Assembly: GCA_043228905.1 (NCBI GenBank)
Contig: JBHGNT010000006.1
Span: 6,944,001 to 7,008,000 of the forward strand
Direction: 5' to 3'
DNA: 64,000 nucleotides
Source: Azolla caroliniana
Taxonomy: Eukaryota; Polypodiophyta
Shown: in pieces, positions 62,806-64,000 of the stretch
How the letters are laid out: every line of letters begins with the position of its first letter
Position numbering within the stretch: position 1 is the first letter of the stretch
Notes under the pieces: model-generated
Databases searched by the model: none
What the model saw: the letters and a program-made list of their open reading frames with translations, nothing else
Told to the model about the DNA's origin: nothing
Made by a program: the position numbers and the translations under genes

Positions 62806-63668
62806 CGTTCGGCCACAACCGAGAAATCACGAATCAATGCAGCAGAAAATAGGAAACACAGAGAAAGACACGATAACACAGGGATTAACGTGGAAAACCC
62901 TATACGGGAAAAACCACGGGAGTCCTCAAACTCCAACTATCACTATACGTGGGAATGTACAATGGCGAGCTGCAAGGCGACGACCTTGAGCTCGTTGTCC
63001 TCGCCACAGGCGGCGGTAATACACAGAGGCCACGACCTCTTCGTCTGTCTCTCTCTCTCTCGGCTGCTCTCTTCACTCTCTCTAAGTGAAAAAACAGAAA
63101 AAATATGAGCAGCAACTTTTCAGCAGCTACAAACAGTTTGCCCTAAGTCATATTTATACACATATGACTTTCGGGCTATTTACAAATATAGCCTCAAGGG
63201 CCCTTGGCAAACATATTCACAAATATGTCCCCGCATCCGGATCTCTCTCCGGGTACATACATCATCCGGCTCTGTAGCCGGGTTTTCATCATCCGGCTCC
63301 GTAGCCGGGTCTTCGTCATCCGGCTCCGAAGCCGGGTCTTCATCATCCGGCTCCGTAGCCGGGTCTTCATCATCCGGCTCCGTAGCCGGGTCTTCATCAT
63401 CCGGCTCCGTAGCCGGGGTCTACATCATCCGGCTCCGTAGCCGGGTCTTCGTCATCCGGCTCCGTAGCCGGGTCTTCGTCATCCGGCTCCGTAGCCGGGT
63501 CTTCGTCATCCGGCTCCGTAGCCGGGTCTTCGTCATCCGGCTCCGTAGCCGGGTACTCTTCATCTGGCTTCATGCCGGGTACTCTTCATCCTCCGGTTCC
63601 GTAACCGCAACCGGGCTTGCCGTCATTCATCTCCGGACATCCCATCCGGAGGGACCGATATCCCAACA
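62774..63668 (-). repeat. Copia-2 LTR, right arm (895 bp)
   Basis: Plus-strand TGTTGAGAATC to ATCCCAACA, with the PBS complement at 62759-62770. It contains an expanded 27-bp minisatellite. Confidence 0.9.
63262..63560. repeat. 27-bp LTR minisatellite, 11 units
   Basis: CATCCGGCTCCGTAGCCGGG plus TCTTCRT, 11 units (one of 28 bp), followed by degenerate ones to about 63615. The left-arm LTR has far fewer. Confidence 0.9.
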
Positions 63669-64000
63669 TTTACTGTGCCGAAGACGCCGGAACTGAACGG
63701 GCTGGCCGAGAGGATGAACCGGACCATAATGGAGAGGGTCCGGAGTATGCTGGCGCATGCGAAATTACCCAAGGGGTTTTGGGCTGAGGCAATGTTGACG
63801 GCGACATACGTGATAAATAGATCACCCTCAGTACCTTTGGACGGAGACACGCCGCAAAGAGTGTGGACCGGTAGGGAAGTATCCTACCGGCATCTGAAGG
63901 TGTTCGGGTGTCTCGCATATGTGCATGTGGCAAAGGACCGGAGAGGAAAGCTAGATCCAAAGACCCGGCCATGCATATTCCTCGGTTACGACGATGACGA
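63669..64000 (+). pseudogene. pol: Copia integrase fragment, continues off window
   Basis: Starts mid-gene at TVPKTPELNGLAERMNRT (the DDE glutamate) and continues SMLAHAKLPKGFWAEA, RSPSVPLDGDTPQRVW and FGCLAYVHVAKDRRGKLD. Its 5' part is not to the left of the palindrome. It resembles the Copia-1 integrase at 51188-51736. Confidence 0.88.

Larger units (their letters stand above)
59396..63668. mobile_element. Copia-2 palindrome: two copies fused tail to tail
   Basis: The left arm (59396-61445, plus) and right arm (61446-63668, minus) each hold an LTR, PBS, gag and protease and meet in the integrase zinc-region codons (GELWH). The centre reads GTGGCACAGTCTCTTGTGCCAC. Both outer boundaries are LTR termini (TGTTGGGA... 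and ...TCCCAACA). No target duplication is seen (CCATC left, TTTAC right). The arms differ by substitutions, a 54-bp in-frame deletion in the right gag, and LTR repeat number. Confidence 0.9.

Noticed and set aside
63262-63560. Regular 27-bp repeats resembling a CRISPR array
   Set aside because: There are no unique spacers; units are contiguous and lie inside a plant LTR.

Overview
The window is land-plant nuclear DNA made almost entirely of nested LTR retrotransposons. I see no host protein-coding gene, rRNA gene, convincing tRNA gene or CRISPR array. The plant assignment rests on Ty1/Copia polyproteins of plant type (CX2CX4HX4C Gag, an integrase with GLAERMNR, a YVDD reverse transcriptase and a tRNA-iMet-type primer site in one lineage), on a Tat/Athila-like Ty3/Gypsy element with an extra 3' ORF, and on the dense nesting. 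The species cannot be named. The unusual Gypsy families would fit a bryophyte, lycophyte, fern or gymnosperm at least as well as an angiosperm.

Families used below. Gypsy-A: autonomous, PBS TGGTGAACCCGACGTG, Gag-PR and Pol in overlapping frames. Gypsy-C: non-autonomous TR-GAG-like relatives with the same PBS and LTR ends, a gag only, and a long repeat-filled non-coding interior. Gypsy-D: an older, AT-richer cousin of A. Gypsy-B: a different, Athila/Tat-like lineage. Copia-1: LTR TGTTAGGAAACAGG... Copia-2: LTR TGTTGGGATTACGG...

Layout, left to right. 1-4699: Gypsy-C element 1. 4700-6513: internally deleted Gypsy-B remnant. 6514-11488: Gypsy-C element 2, carrying a solo Copia-1 LTR (9430-10135). 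11489-16587: decayed Gypsy-A element with a dwarf LTR and two nested solo LTRs (12238-12677, 14935-15798). 16588-19302: decayed 5' part of a Copia-1 element. 19303-20495: 3' end of a minus-strand Gypsy. 20496-23839: 3' part of Gypsy-C element 4, with its LTR followed by a second PBS and gag start. 23939-25740: a Copia LTR and two inverted Gypsy LTR pieces. 26056-30437: minus-strand Gypsy-A. 30438-47904: minus-strand Gypsy-D, split in its integrase by a complete young Gypsy-B (31615-41449, TSD CATGG) and in its gag by a solo LTR (45243-46133). 47942-52101: minus-strand Copia-1 with two adjacent LTRs and a pol frame broken by five stops. 52102-59200: Gypsy-A with both LTRs, joined to a truncated tandem unit. 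59396-63668: two Copia-2 copies fused tail to tail as a palindrome of about 4.3 kb. 63669-64000: Copia integrase fragment.

The best leads are: a -1 frameshift hairpin at the Gag/Pol junction of Gypsy-A/D, with covariation across four copies; solo LTRs that carry tRNA-like A/B boxes; the roughly 970-residue coiled-coil ORF downstream of pol in Gypsy-B; three consecutive dyads around the Copia TATA box; and the Copia-2 palindrome.
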